Of a DNA stretch of 64,000 nt, positions 37,032 to 46,865 are shown piece after piece; within the stretch, counting starts at the first letter, position 1; every line of letters begins with the position of its first letter. The notes under the pieces are model-generated. The model was not told the DNA's origin and did no database searches. It was given only the letters and a program-made list of their open reading frames with translations. The position numbers were made by a program, and so were the translations under genes. Origin of the DNA: an uncultured Acidobacteriia bacterium (GTDB taxonomy: Bacteria > Acidobacteriota > Terriglobia > Bryobacterales > Bryobacteraceae); the NCBI GenBank assembly GCA_903851195.1, contig CAINNJ010000004.1:682001-746000 (forward strand), written 5' to 3'.

Positions 37032-37892
37032 ATGAGCAAACGCAATAACAAGACCATTGTGGTGACCGGAGCGACGGGTCACCAGGGCGGCGCGGCGCTG
37101 CGGCATCTGCGGGAGCGCGGCTTTCCGGTCCGGGCGTTGACGCGCAATCCGGACCGCCCGGAAGCAAGACGCCTGATGACGCCGGGCACGGAACTGGTGC
37201 GCGGCGACCAGACGGATCCCGCCTCCCTCGCCCGCGCCATGGAGGAAGTGAGCGGCGTCTTTTCTGTGCAGGAATCACACGGCGCCGACGATTCCGAAGT
37301 GCAACAGGGAACGAACGTCGCGGATGCGGCGAACCGCGCGGGAGTCAACCATCTGGTCTACAGTTCAGTGGCGAGCGCGGATCAGAACACTGGCATTCCG
37401 CACTTCGAGACCAAGTTCCGGCTGGAGGAACACCTCCGCCGGACGGGACTGCGCCACACCATCTTCCGCCCGGTGTTCTTCATGGAAAACCTGCTGAACT
37501 CGCGCGACGCGGTGGAACAGGGCTTCTTTACCATGCCTCTGGCCCCGCAGACCCGGCTGCAGATGGTGGCCGTCGACGACATCGGTGCCCACGTGGCGAT
37601 GGCGTTCGAGCGGCCCGGCCACTGGGAAAACCGCGCGCTCGAACTGGCCGGTGACGAACTGTCGATGGAAGAGATCGCGGCGGCTCTCAGTCTGGTTTCC
37701 GGGCATCCCGTGGAATATAAACAGGTGCCGTGGGAAGACTTCGAAAAAGGCGCCGGGGCCGAGATCACGACGATGTTCCGGTGGTTCGAACGCGAGGGCT
37801 TCCGCGTCGATATCGCCGGGGTCAGAAAAGAACGGCCGCAAATGCTTACGCTCGAGCACTGGCTCCGGCTCAACTGGCCCCGGCCCGCCTGA
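37032..37892 (+). CDS. NmrA-like NAD(P)-binding protein
   Basis: A 286-residue short-chain-dehydrogenase-like protein. The nucleotide motif VVTGATGHQGGAALRHL is at the N-terminus, followed by RALTRNPDRPEARRL and a YSSVAS segment. The catalytic YxxxK of true SDR enzymes is not evident, matching the NmrA/quinone oxidoreductase-2-like group, which senses NADP. It follows the GlcG-like gene by three bases and is convergent with the TonB receptor gene three bases downstream. Confidence 0.87.
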   Translation: MSKRNNKTIVVTGATGHQGGAALRHLRERGFPVRALTRNPDRPEARRLMTPGTELVRGDQTDPASLARAMEEVSGVFSVQESHGADDSEVQQGTNVADAANRAGVNHLVYSSVASADQNTGIPHFETKFRLEEHLRRTGLRHTIFRPVFFMENLLNSRDAVEQGFFTMPLAPQTRLQMVAVDDIGAHVAMAFERPGHWENRALELAGDELSMEEIAAALSLVSGHPVEYKQVPWEDFEKGAGAEITTMFRWFEREGFRVDIAGVRKERPQMLTLEHWLRLNWPRPA

Positions 37893-37895
37893 TAA

Positions 37896-40800
37896 TTAGA
37901 ACGCCAGACGCAGCGCGAACCGGAACTGCCGTTCTCCGGTGGCGCTGGTGATCTCGGTATAGCCGTTGAGAGCCTTGATGCTCTGGTCGGCGTTGCGCGT
38001 CGCGGCGGAAACCGTGGAACCCGGAGTTCCGAACTGCGGGGTGTTGGTGACCCCGAACGCCTCGGCGCGGAACTGCACGCTGAACCGTTCCGAGACTTTG
38101 AAATCCCGGAACAGGCTGGCGTCCAGGTTGAAGACGCCGGGTCCGCGCAGAATGTCGCGTCCGCTGTTACCGAACCGCACATCGGTCACGGGCGCGAAAG
38201 CCAGCGGATTGAAGTAGGGCTGGCCCACGCCATGTCCGCCGAGGATCGCCACGCTGCTCAGCACCTGATCGGCGGTCTGCGTGTTCCCCGGCGAATTGAC
38301 TGAGGTCCCGGAGGTGGTCACGGTAAACGGTGTCCCGCTGGTGCGGCTCAGGATGCCGTTGGTGTGCCATCCGCCGGCCAGCCAGGAACCGATCCCGGAT
38401 TGCAGGTACTTCTGTCCTTTACCGAAGGGCAGATCGTAATTGCCGTACATCTGGAAGTTATGCGTGCGGTCGAAACCGGCGACGGCTTTGTTCCGCTGCA
38501 GCATCGGGACCCAGTTCCAGACCAGGCCGGAATCCGCGTCGTCCGCGTAATCCACCGCGCGAGAGAGCGTATAGGTAAAGCCGATCATCGACCTGCCGAC
38601 CCGCCTGGTAACCTGCGTCTGCAGCGAGTTGTAATAAGCGGAATTGAACGGGACGAAATCTTTCACGTCGGCGACGCGCTGGAAGGAGGGGTACAACGCG
38701 CGCCCTGCATTGCCGCCGCCTGGCCCGGCCGCATTGATGTTCTGGATTATGGTCTGGCGGATGGAGCGGCTGCCGACATATGCCGCCTGCAGGTTAAAAC
38801 CCGCGCCGGCGTCATGTTGCACCGTCACGTTGTAAGACTCGACATAACCCCGGTTGAATTGCTGCGGGAAGGTGGTGGTGCCGACCGCCGCGGGCAGCGT
38901 GAAAACGCTCTGGTTCAGATTGGGGCCCACGACATCGGGAATGCCGGTCCGCAGAGATCCCGCTGCCTGATAGCTGGACGCGCCGGAATACTGAGACGAA
39001 ATGGTAGCCGGATAATCGTCGCGCAGATACCGGAAAGACGTCGGGTCGATGCTGATGCCGGCGCCCGCGCGGACCACGGTCTTCTCACTTACGCGGTAAG
39101 CCAGTCCAAGGCGCGGCGCGAGTTGTCCCAGACCGACGTCGTATCCGCCACGATAAACCATGTCCGTGTTGGGATCGTAGCGTTCGGCGGCGAAGTGATC
39201 GCGCGTGGGAGCGGCATAGTATTCGTAGCGCATCCCGTAATCCACCGTGAGTTTGCGGCTGATCTGCCAGTTGTCGCGGGCATAAAAACCAAACGACGGC
39301 ATGCGAACGGTGGCCGGGTTCTCATATTGAACGTCTTTGCCCATGCTGAAAGGCAGGCCCAGCAGGAAATCGGCCCAGCTGTTGTATTGCGTGGTGGCCG
39401 GGCCGCCGTTCAGAGACGTCAGGCCGCCGGTGAAATTAAAGCCGCCGCGGGGACCGTTGGAAGCCTGCGGCTGAAAGTGATTGATGTCGTATTTCGAATA
39501 TTCGAAACCGAAGCGCATCGCGTGCGAGCCGCGGGTCCAGCTCACGTTCTCCGAGGTCACATACTGCGGATCGCGGAAAAGAAACGGATTCGAGACGTTG
39601 GGGTTGCCAAGCGAGGAAAACGTATTGAAGGTAAATCGCGGATACCCGCCCTGCAGAGGATCCGTGCCGTTCGTGCCGGGTATTTTCAGCACATCGAGGC
39701 CATAGTTCTTGTTGATATCCACGTTCTGCGCGGCGAGGCGAAGCCGCGTGTAGCCGACGGTCGCGTCGATCAGGATTGTCGGCGTCAGCGTATAGGTGCC
39801 GGAAACGCCCGCGCTCTGCACCAAACCGGGCGCGCGCCCAGGCTGACCGCCGTTCGTCGCATCGCCACCGGCCGCGCCGAGAGAAGGCGGGTCGAAGATG
39901 AGCGTGGGTGAAAAGCTGTAGCGTCCGAAGATCTGCAGTTTGTCGCTGACCAGATAGTTGATTTTGAAGTCGGCGTTGTCGCGCGTCAGGCTGTAGCCGC
40001 CAATCGCCAGGTAGTTATTCGGAAAAACGCTCTGGTTCGGCTGCGGAATCAGGCCCGCCATATAGGTGGCCGCCGGATCGATGCGGCTCGTGGGGACGAT
40101 GTTGTTCGGAAACGGCGTGCGGCCCGTGCCGTTCGGCGCGCCCGTGCCGGGATCGTAAATGGTGGTGCCGGTGCCGGTGAAATCGCCGGCGCGCAGGGCG
40201 TTGGTCGGCACGGTCCGCAGGGCGGAGGCCGCCTGACGCCGCGTGGTGCGTTCCCAGTCGGCGAAGTAAAACAGCTTATTCTTCTTAATCGGACCGCCCG
40301 CCATGACGCCGAACTGGTTGTTCAGATTCTTCGGCGGGTGGTTGGGATCGCCGGTGCACGAATACAGGCAATAGAAATAATTGCGCGCTTTCAGTTCGCT
40401 GTTCGTGTGATATTCCCAGGCCGCGCCGTGCAATGCGTTGGTGCCGGATTTAATGGTAACGTTCATGGCCGCGCCGCCCGCCATGCCCTGCTCCGCGTCG
40501 AAGCTGTTGCTCACCAGGTTCACCGTCTCCACGGCTTCCACCGGCGGCAGATAAGCTACCAGCCGCGGCAGCCAGGGGTAGCTGATGGTCGCGCCGTCCA
40601 GCCGGGTGGCGTTGCTCGATTGCGGCATGCCGTTCACCTGCGTCACCATGGAGCGCTGCGGATTTCCGGCGTCGGAATGCGCTTCCACGGGCGGCGTGAA
40701 GCCGGGAAGAATCTTATACAGCGACTGGAAATTCCGTCCCTGCGAATTGATCAGCGGCAGATCCGTAATCTGTGTCGAACGAATCTGGTTATTGATATCG

Positions 40801-41195
40801 CCGCGATCGGTCTGCAGGGTGATGGCGCCCGCATCCACCGTCACACTCTGGTTGACCTGCGCCAGTTGCAGTTGGGAATCCACGCGGCGCACGGTGTTGC
40901 CGTCAACCGTCACGCCGGAATGAATAATCGTGCCGAAAGAAGACGCGGAAACCGTGACCTTGTACGTGCCGGGAAGCAGATCGCTCAGCAGAAATGTGCC
41001 GCGGTCGTCGGTAATGGTCTGGCGCGCGTAGCCGTTGGAATCGTTCACGGCCTCGACTTTCGCGCTGGGGACGGAACTGCCGGTCCCGTCCGTCACGCTT
41101 CCGGTCACGGAGCCATAAAGAACCTGCGCGTTGAGGTGGGGAATCGCGGCGGCAAACAGAGCGAGCGCGATGACGGAAGACAGCTTTCGAAGCAT
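37896..41195 (-). CDS. TonB-dependent receptor with carboxypeptidase-regulatory-like domain
   Basis: A 1,099-residue outer-membrane protein. After a signal peptide (SVIALALFAAAIPHLNAQ) comes a carboxypeptidase-regulatory-like fold (VTGSVTDGTGSSVPSAKVEA, about residues 28-105), a plug region (about 120-240) and a long beta-barrel rich in aromatic and asparagine residues. It ends in FRFALRLAF, with the terminal Phe of barrel proteins. These giant receptors are numerous in acidobacteria and probably import or bind large organic molecules. The ATG at 41195 is chosen for the signal peptide and the AAAGGGA before it; the frame is open further upstream. Confidence 0.92.
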   Translation of the reverse strand: MLRKLSSVIALALFAAAIPHLNAQVLYGSVTGSVTDGTGSSVPSAKVEAVNDSNGYARQTITDDRGTFLLSDLLPGTYKVTVSASSFGTIIHSGVTVDGNTVRRVDSQLQLAQVNQSVTVDAGAITLQTDRGDINNQIRSTQITDLPLINSQGRNFQSLYKILPGFTPPVEAHSDAGNPQRSMVTQVNGMPQSSNATRLDGATISYPWLPRLVAYLPPVEAVETVNLVSNSFDAEQGMAGGAAMNVTIKSGTNALHGAAWEYHTNSELKARNYFYCLYSCTGDPNHPPKNLNNQFGVMAGGPIKKNKLFYFADWERTTRRQAASALRTVPTNALRAGDFTGTGTTIYDPGTGAPNGTGRTPFPNNIVPTSRIDPAATYMAGLIPQPNQSVFPNNYLAIGGYSLTRDNADFKINYLVSDKLQIFGRYSFSPTLIFDPPSLGAAGGDATNGGQPGRAPGLVQSAGVSGTYTLTPTILIDATVGYTRLRLAAQNVDINKNYGLDVLKIPGTNGTDPLQGGYPRFTFNTFSSLGNPNVSNPFLFRDPQYVTSENVSWTRGSHAMRFGFEYSKYDINHFQPQASNGPRGGFNFTGGLTSLNGGPATTQYNSWADFLLGLPFSMGKDVQYENPATVRMPSFGFYARDNWQISRKLTVDYGMRYEYYAAPTRDHFAAERYDPNTDMVYRGGYDVGLGQLAPRLGLAYRVSEKTVVRAGAGISIDPTSFRYLRDDYPATISSQYSGASSYQAAGSLRTGIPDVVGPNLNQSVFTLPAAVGTTTFPQQFNRGYVESYNVTVQHDAGAGFNLQAAYVGSRSIRQTIIQNINAAGPGGGNAGRALYPSFQRVADVKDFVPFNSAYYNSLQTQVTRRVGRSMIGFTYTLSRAVDYADDADSGLVWNWVPMLQRNKAVAGFDRTHNFQMYGNYDLPFGKGQKYLQSGIGSWLAGGWHTNGILSRTSGTPFTVTTSGTSVNSPGNTQTADQVLSSVAILGGHGVGQPYFNPLAFAPVTDVRFGNSGRDILRGPGVFNLDASLFRDFKVSERFSVQFRAEAFGVTNTPQFGTPGSTVSAATRNADQSIKALNGYTEITSATGERQFRFALRLAF

Positions 41196-41340
41196 GGGAA
41201 TCCCTTTCGCTGCGGGTAATCGATCACACGCACAACATCGGAGTTCTTGCCGAATCACCCTGACAGTGTGCGTTAGTTTATCACCGCCTTCCGGTCGAAA
41301 TTGGAGCGAAGCTTGCTTATATTTCCGCCGGAGAATCCAA

Positions 41341-41802
41341 ATGAGCCTGCAACTGACAAGCGCGGCCTTTGCCCATGAGGGAACCATTGCGGAACAATAT
41401 TCCAAACAGGGCGGAAATGTTTCACCGCAACTTTCCTGGACGGGTGTGCCGGAAGGAACCTCCAGTCTGGTTCTGATTGCGGAAGACCCGGACGCACCTT
41501 CCGGAACGTTTGTGCACTGGCTGGTATACGGCATTCCGCCGGATGTGCACAGCCTCGACGAGCGACAGCCGCAAAACCCCGTGCTGGCAAACAGCGCGCG
41601 GCAGGGATTAAATGGCTACGGAGAGATCGGCTACGGCGGTCCGAAGCCACCCGGCGGGACTCATCCTTATTATTTCCGGCTGTTCGCACTCGATACGGAT
41701 TCCGACCTGCCCATCGAACTGACGCGGGACGAGCTGGAGGGCGTGATTCAGGGACACATCATCGAACAGGCGGAGCTGATGGGACGCTTCTCCGCTTCTT
41801 AA
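41341..41802 (+). CDS. YbhB/YbcL family (PEBP/Raf kinase inhibitor-like) protein
   Basis: A 153-residue protein of the phosphatidylethanolamine-binding fold. It has GGNVSPQLSWTGVPEGTSSL, EDPDAPSGTFVHWLVYGIP and GGTHPYYFRLFALD, which line the ligand pocket. The bacterial role is unclear. The ATG at 41341 follows CGGAGAATCC. Upstream, TGCTTATAT (41314-41322) may be an extended -10. It is divergent from the TonB receptor gene. Confidence 0.92.
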   Translation: MSLQLTSAAFAHEGTIAEQYSKQGGNVSPQLSWTGVPEGTSSLVLIAEDPDAPSGTFVHWLVYGIPPDVHSLDERQPQNPVLANSARQGLNGYGEIGYGGPKPPGGTHPYYFRLFALDTDSDLPIELTRDELEGVIQGHIIEQAELMGRFSAS

Positions 41803-41947
41803 ACCAGCACATATCGGATTGGCGCACCCGCAGCGGTTTTTTGCGCGAAGACACCCAGTGCCCGCCGCGGCAATCCCCCGAAACCGGCAATTCTCAAGGG
41901 TTCTCTTGCGGCGAATCACCTGCATCGCTCTCGGCGGAGGCGATGCG

Positions 41948-43057
41948 ATGTTACAGCAACTGGAAGAGCACAAGATCCCGCAACTGAAGCCGGGCGCCGC
42001 GCGGCCCGGGACCATGCTGGCGAACGTGTTCCGCGGCCCTGGCCGGTGCGGCCTCGAAGAAAAACCGATTCCCGCAGCCGGCCCCGGAGAAGCCGTGGTC
42101 AAAGTCCGTCTCACCACCATCTGCGGCACGGACGTCCACATCCTGCGCGGAGAGTATCCGGTCAAAGACGGTCTGACCATCGGGCACGAAATGGTCGGCG
42201 TCATCCATGAACTGGGCGCGGGCGTCGAAGGCTACGCGGTCGGGCAGCGCGTGCTGTCCGGCGCCATTACCCCGTGCGGGCAGTGCGAGCCCTGCCTGGG
42301 CGGCGATAAGTCCCAGTGCGGCGGTCCCCTGGGCGGCTGGAAGCTGGGCAACACCCTCGACGGCACGCAGGCCGAATACGTGGTGATTCCCCACGCGCAG
42401 GCGAATCTGGCGCTCGTGCCGGACGACCTCGCGGACGAAGACGTGTTGCTGCTCGCCGATATCGCGTCCACAGGCTTTTCCGCCGCCGAACGCGGCCACA
42501 TCCGCCTTGGCGACACCGTGGCCGTCTTCGCGCAGGGTCCCATCGGCCTCTGCGCCACCCTGGGCGCGCGGCTGATGGGCGCGTCCGCCATCATCGCGGT
42601 GGATAACGACCCGAACCGTCTTCACATGGCGGAGCAGTTCGGCGCCACTACCACGCTGCTCGCCGGACCCGGCACCGTCGCGCGGATTCTCGAAATCACG
42701 GGCGGCCGCGGCGTGGATCTGGCCATCGAAGCCCTCGGCACGCAGGAAACCTTCGAGAACGCGCTGCGTTCGCTGCGTCCGGGCGGCACGCTGTCCAGTC
42801 TGGGCGTCTATTCGGGGCACCTGAAGATGCCGCTCGACGCGATTGGCGCCGGCCTCGCGGACCAGACGGTGGTCACCACACTGTGCCCCGGCGGCAAGGA
42901 ACGGATGACCCGCCTGATGCGCCTGGTCGCCGCGGGACGGATCAATCTGCGTCCGCTGTTGACGCACGTGTTCTCTCTGCGCGACATCGCGAGGGCCTAC
43001 GATCTTTTCGCCTCGCGCACGGATGGCGTGCTGAAAGTGGCCATCCGGGTGTCGTAA
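41948..43057 (+). CDS. Zinc-dependent alcohol dehydrogenase family protein
   Basis: A 369-residue medium-chain dehydrogenase. The catalytic zinc cysteine and histidine are in TTICGTDVHIL and TIGHEMVG; the structural zinc site has CGQCEPCLGGDKSQCGG. The cofactor-binding segment (VAVFAQGPIGLCA, ending with IIAVDNDPNR) suggests NAD+. The start at 41948 is supported by GGAGG seven bases upstream; the open frame extends back to 41819 without support. The end of the gene lies in a 17-bp tandem duplication. Substrate not known, possibly a secondary alcohol. Confidence 0.9.
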   Translation: MLQQLEEHKIPQLKPGAARPGTMLANVFRGPGRCGLEEKPIPAAGPGEAVVKVRLTTICGTDVHILRGEYPVKDGLTIGHEMVGVIHELGAGVEGYAVGQRVLSGAITPCGQCEPCLGGDKSQCGGPLGGWKLGNTLDGTQAEYVVIPHAQANLALVPDDLADEDVLLLADIASTGFSAAERGHIRLGDTVAVFAQGPIGLCATLGARLMGASAIIAVDNDPNRLHMAEQFGATTTLLAGPGTVARILEITGGRGVDLAIEALGTQETFENALRSLRPGGTLSSLGVYSGHLKMPLDAIGAGLADQTVVTTLCPGGKERMTRLMRLVAAGRINLRPLLTHVFSLRDIARAYDLFASRTDGVLKVAIRVS

Positions 43058-43076
43058 TCATCCGGGTGTCGTAATC
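43043..43076. repeat. Perfect 17-bp tandem duplication over a stop codon
   Basis: ATCCGGGTGTCGTAATC is present at 43043-43059 and 43060-43076. The first copy holds the dehydrogenase stop TAA; the second repeats it and reaches into the stop of the convergent P-type ATPase gene. Related TGTCGT blocks continue to about 43110, encoding a repeated DDI in the ATPase tail. Confidence 0.85.
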
Positions 43077-44964
43077 AAATGTCGTCTCTCCGGATGTCGT
43101 CGCCAGGCAATGCCACCCGCAGAGCGTTCAGCAGCGCCGCCACGTCGATCACTTCCTGCGCCACGGCCCCGGCCACGGGAGGCAGGTAGCCCGCCGCCGC
43201 CAGCAGCATGCCCGCGAAGCTGAGCGCCATGCCTCCCGCGGCGCTCTGCAGCGCGATTCGTTTCATGCGGCGGCCGATGTGAATCAGTTCATCCACCTTG
43301 CCCAGAGACGCTTCGAAGATCACGGCATCCGCCGCTTCCGACGTCACATCGCTGTTCTGCCCAAACGCGATGCCCACGGTGGCCGCCTGCATGGCCGGGG
43401 CGTCGTTAATCCCGTCGCCCAGAAACAGGGTGGGCGCGGCCTTGGCTTCCGCGCGAACTTTTGCCACTTTCTCTTCCGGAGTCTGACCGAAGTAAACCTC
43501 CGTAATGCCCACCTGGCCCGCCAGGTAGCGGACTTCGGACTCCCGATCCCCGGAAAGCAGCATAATGCGGTTCACGCCGTGTCGCGGCGCAAGGTGGCCG
43601 ATGAAAGAGCGGCTCTCGCTGCGCGGCTTGTCCTGAAACCGAAAGGTCGCCGCGTAACGCTCGTCCAACAGCAGCACCGATTCCATGCCGGACGCCGCTT
43701 CCGGCAGCAGAGCGGCGAGCGCCGGATCGTTCGCCAGCGCCTGCCTGCGGCCCGTGATCCGCGCCCATGAATTTCCGATCCTGCCCGTCAGCCCGCCGCC
43801 GGGCTTCTCGCTGACTTCGGCCACCACCGCCGGAATCACCTGTTCCGCGCGGGCGGCCTCACGCACGGCCGTGGCGAGCGGATGCTTCGAATACTGCTCC
43901 AGTCCGGCGGCTGCGATCAGCGCCGCCTTCCGGTCCATTCCGGGTGCGCAGAGCACTTCGGTAAGCGCCGGCCTGCCGTAAGTGAGCGTGCCGGTCTTGT
44001 CGAAGATCATCGTGCTGCAGGAGGCGATACGCTCCAGCATCGAGGGATCTTTCACGATGATGCCGCGCGCGGCCGCCACCGAAATGGCGCCGATAATGGC
44101 CACCGGAATGGCCAGCAGCAAAGGACACGGCGTGGCAATCACCAGCACGCCGAGGAAACGGGTCGCGTCCCCGCTGATCAGCCAGGCAGCCCCGGCGATC
44201 GCCAGCGCCACAACCGTGTACCACGCGCCCAGCCGGTCCGCCAGGCGTCGCAGCTGCGGCCGGTTTTTCTCCGCCTCTTCCATCACGCGGACAATTTTCG
44301 CGAAGCGCGAATCGACGGGCAGTTTGCCCACCTGAATGGTCAGAGCGGCCTCGCCGTTGATGGCCCCGGACAAAGTTTCCGAACCCGGGATCTTCGCCAT
44401 TTCCCACGGCTCACCCGTCAGGTACGATTCGTCCATCCTGCCCTGCCCTTCCGTCACGGCGCCATCCACCGGACAGCTTTCGTGCGGCAGCACCACCAGC
44501 AGATCCCCGATCCGCACATCCCCCAGCGCCACGTCTTCCAGGCCGCCCGGCGTCTTCCGGTGGGCGGTCTGCGGCATCCGTTTCGCGAGCGCACTCAGCA
44601 CGGAAGAAGCGCGCCGCGTGGCGTACTCTTCGAGCGCCGCGCCGCCGGACAGCATCAGAAGGATCACGGCGCCCGCCAGATACTCACCCAGCGCCAAAGA
44701 TGCCACGATGGAGATTCCGGCCAACAGATCGGATCCGAAATTGCCCCGAACCGCGTTGCGCGCCAGTTGCAGCACCAGCGGCGCGCCGCCGATCACCAGA
44801 ACCGCCAGCAACGGCCGGTTCGCTGCAGACGGCGCGGCATGGAAGAACCACCGGGCGCCGAGGTACCAGCCGATGGCCGCCACGCTAAGTACGGCGACAA
44901 CGGGCTCGAGCGACAGCGCGGCAAAAAAACCGGGGCGGCTTCCCTTCTGTGGAGTCTGCGTCAT
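43075..44964 (-). CDS. Heavy-metal translocating P-type ATPase (P1B-like)
   Basis: A 629-residue pump. The motif TPCPLLLAIPV lies in the ion-binding helix, with the phosphorylation site FDKTGTLTYG, ESYLTGEPW in the actuator and FLGDGINDAPAMQAA. A YSKHPLATAV segment gives the P1B-type HP motif. There is no N-terminal metal-binding CxxC domain. The metal is not certain; TPC without a heavy-metal domain does not settle Zn, Co or Cu. The ATG at 44964 gives a normal start; the frame extends 38 codons further without support. A universal stress protein gene is divergent. Confidence 0.88.
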   Translation of the reverse strand: MTQTPQKGSRPGFFAALSLEPVVAVLSVAAIGWYLGARWFFHAAPSAANRPLLAVLVIGGAPLVLQLARNAVRGNFGSDLLAGISIVASLALGEYLAGAVILLMLSGGAALEEYATRRASSVLSALAKRMPQTAHRKTPGGLEDVALGDVRIGDLLVVLPHESCPVDGAVTEGQGRMDESYLTGEPWEMAKIPGSETLSGAINGEAALTIQVGKLPVDSRFAKIVRVMEEAEKNRPQLRRLADRLGAWYTVVALAIAGAAWLISGDATRFLGVLVIATPCPLLLAIPVAIIGAISVAAARGIIVKDPSMLERIASCSTMIFDKTGTLTYGRPALTEVLCAPGMDRKAALIAAAGLEQYSKHPLATAVREAARAEQVIPAVVAEVSEKPGGGLTGRIGNSWARITGRRQALANDPALAALLPEAASGMESVLLLDERYAATFRFQDKPRSESRSFIGHLAPRHGVNRIMLLSGDRESEVRYLAGQVGITEVYFGQTPEEKVAKVRAEAKAAPTLFLGDGINDAPAMQAATVGIAFGQNSDVTSEAADAVIFEASLGKVDELIHIGRRMKRIALQSAAGGMALSFAGMLLAAAGYLPPVAGAVAQEVIDVAALLNALRVALPGDDIRRDDI

Positions 44965-45202
44965 ATTCTGAAAGGCCTGAGCGGGACGGGGAATGCAGGC
45001 GGCCAGCCATTGGCATTCCCGCGATTGGCGTGGTTCCGGACGGCTCCGGCTGGTCTTCGACTGCGCCGGGAAGCGCACCCGGCGCGGTTTTCGGCGTCAA
45101 TTGACTCCGCTCCGGCCCTGGCCGGGAGCCGAAAGCCTTTGCCATTCATAGCCAGGCCAAACGGATGCCCGCGTGCGCGCCGCAGGTACAGGAGTTTCCC
45201 AT

Positions 45203-46099
45203 ATGCATGCGTTTCATCAGATCCTGTTCCCCGTCGATTTCTCCGCGCCGTGCGTCCGCACCGTGCCGTTCGTCAAAGAGATGGTCAGGGCGAATGCGGC
45301 GAGCCTGACCCTGCTCCACGTGGTGGAAATTCCCGCCTATTGGTACGCGGCCATGTCGCCCGAAGCTCCGGTCGCGTGGAACGACTTTCCCGCGATTGAG
45401 CGCGAAGCGCAGGAACGCCTGTCCGCTTTTGGATGTGAACACTTCAGCGATCTCGCGAAAATCACCCACGTGGAGGCTTTGTGCGACCGGGGAGACCCGG
45501 GTTACGCGATCGCCGCTCACGCCGAAAAGCGGGAGCCCGATCTGATCATGATGCCTTCGCACGGGCACGGGCCGTTCCGGACATTCCTGCTGGGCTCCAC
45601 CACCTCGCGAGTGCTCCATCGCGCCGCCTGCCCCGTCTGGACCGGCGCGCACCTGGGAACCGAGGCAATCCCGTCCGGAACGGCCGCTCACGCGCGTATC
45701 CGAAACATACTTTGCGCCGTCGATCTGGAGCGCGAAAGCCGCCACGTGCTCGACGCAGCCGTCACCCTGAGCCAGATGCATGACGCGCCGGTTCGCCTGG
45801 TGCACGCCATCCCCGTACCGGAGTGCGGTCCTGCCGAAGACTTCGTCTCGGAATTCGACCGCTTCCTGGCCGATTCCGCCCGCGAAAAGATGCTCGACCT
45901 GCAACGGGAAGCGGGGGTCGATCTCGAAGTTTGCATGCAGGGCGGACCGATCTCCGCCGTGGTGCGCGACACCGCGCTCGCGCGGAAGGCCGACATTGTC
46001 GTGATCGGCCGCGGTCACACGCACGCCCCGCTGAGCCGGTTGCGCTCCAATGCCTGGTCGATTATCCGGGAATCGCCCTGCCCCGTGCTGAGCGTCTGA
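45203..46099 (+). CDS. Tandem universal stress protein
   Basis: A 298-residue protein made of two Usp domains. The first (residues 5-150) has the ATP-binding pattern MPSHGHGPFRTFLLGSTTSR before CPVW, the second (about 170-298) ends VVIGRGHTHAPLSRL...CPVLSV. In the second, the glycine-rich loop is weaker. Usp proteins bind ATP or nucleotides under stress in the cytoplasm. AGGAG lies nine bases before the ATG. It is divergent from the metal P-type ATPase and its end overlaps the PEP-CTERM gene by 38 bases. Confidence 0.9.
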   Translation: MHAFHQILFPVDFSAPCVRTVPFVKEMVRANAASLTLLHVVEIPAYWYAAMSPEAPVAWNDFPAIEREAQERLSAFGCEHFSDLAKITHVEALCDRGDPGYAIAAHAEKREPDLIMMPSHGHGPFRTFLLGSTTSRVLHRAACPVWTGAHLGTEAIPSGTAAHARIRNILCAVDLERESRHVLDAAVTLSQMHDAPVRLVHAIPVPECGPAEDFVSEFDRFLADSAREKMLDLQREAGVDLEVCMQGGPISAVVRDTALARKADIVVIGRGHTHAPLSRLRSNAWSIIRESPCPVLSV

Positions 46100-46865
46100 C
46101 CGTTTGAACCGCCGCGGATCCGGCGATCGCCAGGAACAACGGCCCCGCCAGCGCCGGTTCCGGCACGGGATAGAGATCTCCCGAGTCCGACGTAATGATC
46201 GCGCCGGGGAGCGGGTTGCCGTCCGCGTCGAACACCGAGACATCGGTCAGGACGGAGAGCAGCGACGTGTTGAAGGCGCCCAGGTGAGGGTCGGAACCGT
46301 AGGGATTAATGGTCGAGAGGAAAGCCTGCGCGCTGAAAAGATACGGCACCAGGCTGGTGAACGGAGCGAAATCGGTCACAAAGGTATACGACAACTGACC
46401 GTCGAACGGCGAGGGGCAGGACTGGAGCGAAATCACCGGGGAAGCGCCCAGCGAAACCCCGTCCTGAAACACTTCCATGCCGGCCGGAACGCAGGCGGCG
46501 CCCGCCATGTCGTCGCTTCCCTCCAGCGTGATCAGGAACTGGTACTGCACGTAACCGTTTGGATTTTCGCCCGCGTCGATGGTCAGCATTTCGTCGAAAC
46601 TGCTGTACGCGAAAACCAGACTGGTGCCGTCGGGAGTGCCGGAAGCCACGCCGACAATGCCGAAACCCGCCACCGCGCCGATCGACAAGGGGCCGGCTGA
46701 GCAAACGGCGGAAGACGTTCCGATTTCCTGACATGCCGCCGGCGGATCCGTCTCATCCGGCGGGAAGTAATTGGAAAGCACTTCGGTAATCAGCGCTCCG
46801 CGGAGCGGAAAACACGAGAGTGAAACCAGCAGGAACCAGAGGCGAAGGAGTTTGCGCCCCTTCAT
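46062..46865 (-). CDS. PEP-CTERM sorted extracellular protein
   Basis: A 267-residue protein with a signal peptide after MKGRKLLRLWFLLVSL and a beta-rich body. The C-terminus has VPEPALAGPLFLAIAGS, a hydrophobic stretch and a basic end (RRSARGR), the layout of PEP-CTERM sorting signals recognised by exosortase. Its body has no recognised domain. Such proteins are often parts of the extracellular matrix. Its end overlaps the stress protein gene on the other strand. The ATG at 46865 is chosen because it begins the signal peptide. Confidence 0.78.
   Translation of the reverse strand: MKGRKLLRLWFLLVSLSCFPLRGALITEVLSNYFPPDETDPPAACQEIGTSSAVCSAGPLSIGAVAGFGIVGVASGTPDGTSLVFAYSSFDEMLTIDAGENPNGYVQYQFLITLEGSDDMAGAACVPAGMEVFQDGVSLGASPVISLQSCPSPFDGQLSYTFVTDFAPFTSLVPYLFSAQAFLSTINPYGSDPHLGAFNTSLLSVLTDVSVFDADGNPLPGAIITSDSGDLYPVPEPALAGPLFLAIAGSAAVQTVRRSARGRAIPG

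Noticed and set aside
41803-41947. Terminator-like GCGCA...TTTTTTGCGC sequence near 41830
   Set aside because: The T-run is inside the putative loop and the stem is very short, so it does not look like a terminator.
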